Origin: Thermoanaerobaculia bacterium | Lineage (GTDB): Bacteria > Acidobacteriota > Thermoanaerobaculia > Multivoradales > J023 | Length of the DNA: 62,728 nucleotides | NCBI GenBank assembly: GCA_028066595.1 | Contig: JALCBJ010000036.1 | Coordinates: 1 to 62,728, forward strand | Direction: 5' to 3' | Shown: positions 62,513-62,728 of the stretch, in pieces | How the letters are laid out: each line of letters opens with the position of its first letter | How positions within the stretch are numbered: the first letter of the stretch is position 1 | The notes under the pieces: model-generated | The model's database searches: none | Told to the model about the DNA's origin: nothing | The model's input: the letters and a program-made list of their open reading frames with translations, nothing else | Translations under genes and position numbers: made by a program

Positions 62513-62728
62513 TGTTGCTAGATGTCAGAGATCTGGCGTTGTCTGCCAATGCAGTTTTGTTTGCCGGTGACCGTTCCGGTGGGACTGATCCAGATGATCC
62601 GTGCCCCGATCCGACGAAGCCCGATGATCCGTGCCCGGACCCCACAAAACCCCCGGAAGATGACCCGTGCCCAGACCCGACGCGTCCGCCAGAGGATGAT
62701 CCCTGCCCGGACCCGACGCGTCCGCCAG
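62512..62728 (+). CDS. Candidate RiPP precursor peptide with Cys/Thr repeats, partial at the right edge
   Basis: 72 codons visible, with no stop before the window ends. Start ATG at 62512 behind AGGAGAAGGAGA, one of the strongest Shine-Dalgarno sites in the window. Residues 1-24 (MLLDVRDLALSANAVLFAGD, then RSGG) look like a short acidic/hydrophobic leader ending in Gly-Gly, the type of site cut by C39 peptidases. From residue 28 there are four tandem units of DDPCPDPT(K/R)PPE: two with Lys, two with Arg, each with exactly one Cys and one Thr. That is the composition needed for methyllanthionine rings by the kinase, lyase and cyclase encoded upstream. Alternatives: a proline-rich surface spacer or a metal-binding repeat protein. 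The leader has no membrane helix or canonical signal peptide. Confidence 0.6.
   Translation, partial: MLLDVRDLALSANAVLFAGDRSGGTDPDDPCPDPTKPDDPCPDPTKPPEDDPCPDPTRPPEDDPCPDPTRPP
62593..62728 (+). repeat. 36-bp tandem coding repeats of the candidate precursor
   Basis: Unit 1 (62,593-62,622) is 10 codons, and units 2-4 (from 62,623) are 12 codons each; the last runs into the window edge. Units 3 and 4 differ only at synonymous or wobble positions (for example GATGACCCGTGC against GATGATCCCTGC), which suggests selection on the peptide sequence rather than very recent copying. Confidence 0.85.

Noticed and set aside
62593..62728. CRISPR-like repeat array at the right edge
   Set aside because: Repeats are contiguous, 30-36 bp, without spacers, and in frame in a gene with a strong Shine-Dalgarno.

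Overview
The window is high-GC (roughly two thirds G+C in most genes) and gene-dense. It lacks rRNA, tRNA, CRISPR arrays and recognisable transposases. The gene families point to an Acidobacteriota-like bacterium, perhaps of the Thermoanaerobaculia type. The clues are an ECF sigma factor with a zinc-less membrane anti-sigma and a TPR/CHAT protein, a PknB-type kinase fused to a TolB/TPR region, a tricorn-like S41 peptidase, an SGNH hydrolase with a FWFF-type C-terminal domain, and a full MoxR-Bat operon. The lineage is an inference from gene content, not a sequence match.

Layout. 1-8.9 kb (minus strand): a TPR/CHAT protein cut by the window edge, its anti-sigma-like protein and ECF sigma factor, serine biosynthesis (class V aminotransferase and serA), an unknown protein, a NamZ-type muramidase and moaC. 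9-16.4 kb: a glycosyltransferase, HU with a good promoter and a terminator, rsmB, fmt, ftsK and rsmA. 16.6-25.2 kb: moxR, a DUF58 gene, a DUF4381-like gene and batABCDE, mostly joined by ATGA/TGATG overlaps. 25.3-30.7 kb: a CheY-like regulator, a membrane protein, thiC and lpd. 30.8-37.0 kb: a signalling cluster of two sensor kinases, three NarL-type regulators and a 91-residue protein resembling a lone kinase DHp domain. 37.4-39.3 kb: a two-gene unit of a caspase-like (clan CD) protein and an unknown protein, ending in an inverted repeat. 39.3-46.2 kb: membrane and unknown proteins, a YegP-like protein, an SDR, an SGNH hydrolase and a large membrane protein. 46.2-53.8 kb: sucAB facing a tricorn-like protease across a hairpin. 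53.8-62.7 kb: tandem 20-bp repeats, an FKBP isomerase, then the most interesting locus.

That locus (54.8 kb to the right edge) looks like an undescribed type of lanthipeptide-like RiPP pathway. A 210-residue unknown protein lies 4 bp before a HopA1-like (phospho-Ser/Thr lyase type) protein. Next comes a fused protein with a PqqD/RRE-like N-terminus, a Ser/Thr kinase and a LanC-like cyclase carrying a Cys/Cys-Cys zinc site. A separate PknB-TPR kinase follows. Last is the start of a short gene with a strong Shine-Dalgarno: a 24-residue leader ending in Gly-Gly, then tandem DDPCPDPT(K/R)PPE repeats with exactly one Cys and one Thr each. Kinase, lyase, cyclase and a Cys/Thr substrate are the parts needed to make (methyl)lanthionine rings. 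Base composition drops sharply inside the PknB-TPR gene near 60,775 and stays low up to the repeat gene, so this end of the locus looks recombined or acquired.

Start codons were chosen from Shine-Dalgarno sites, overlaps and family length, and several (rsmA, the kinase-LanC gene, the ECF sigma gene, the 40.2 kb gene) remain uncertain.
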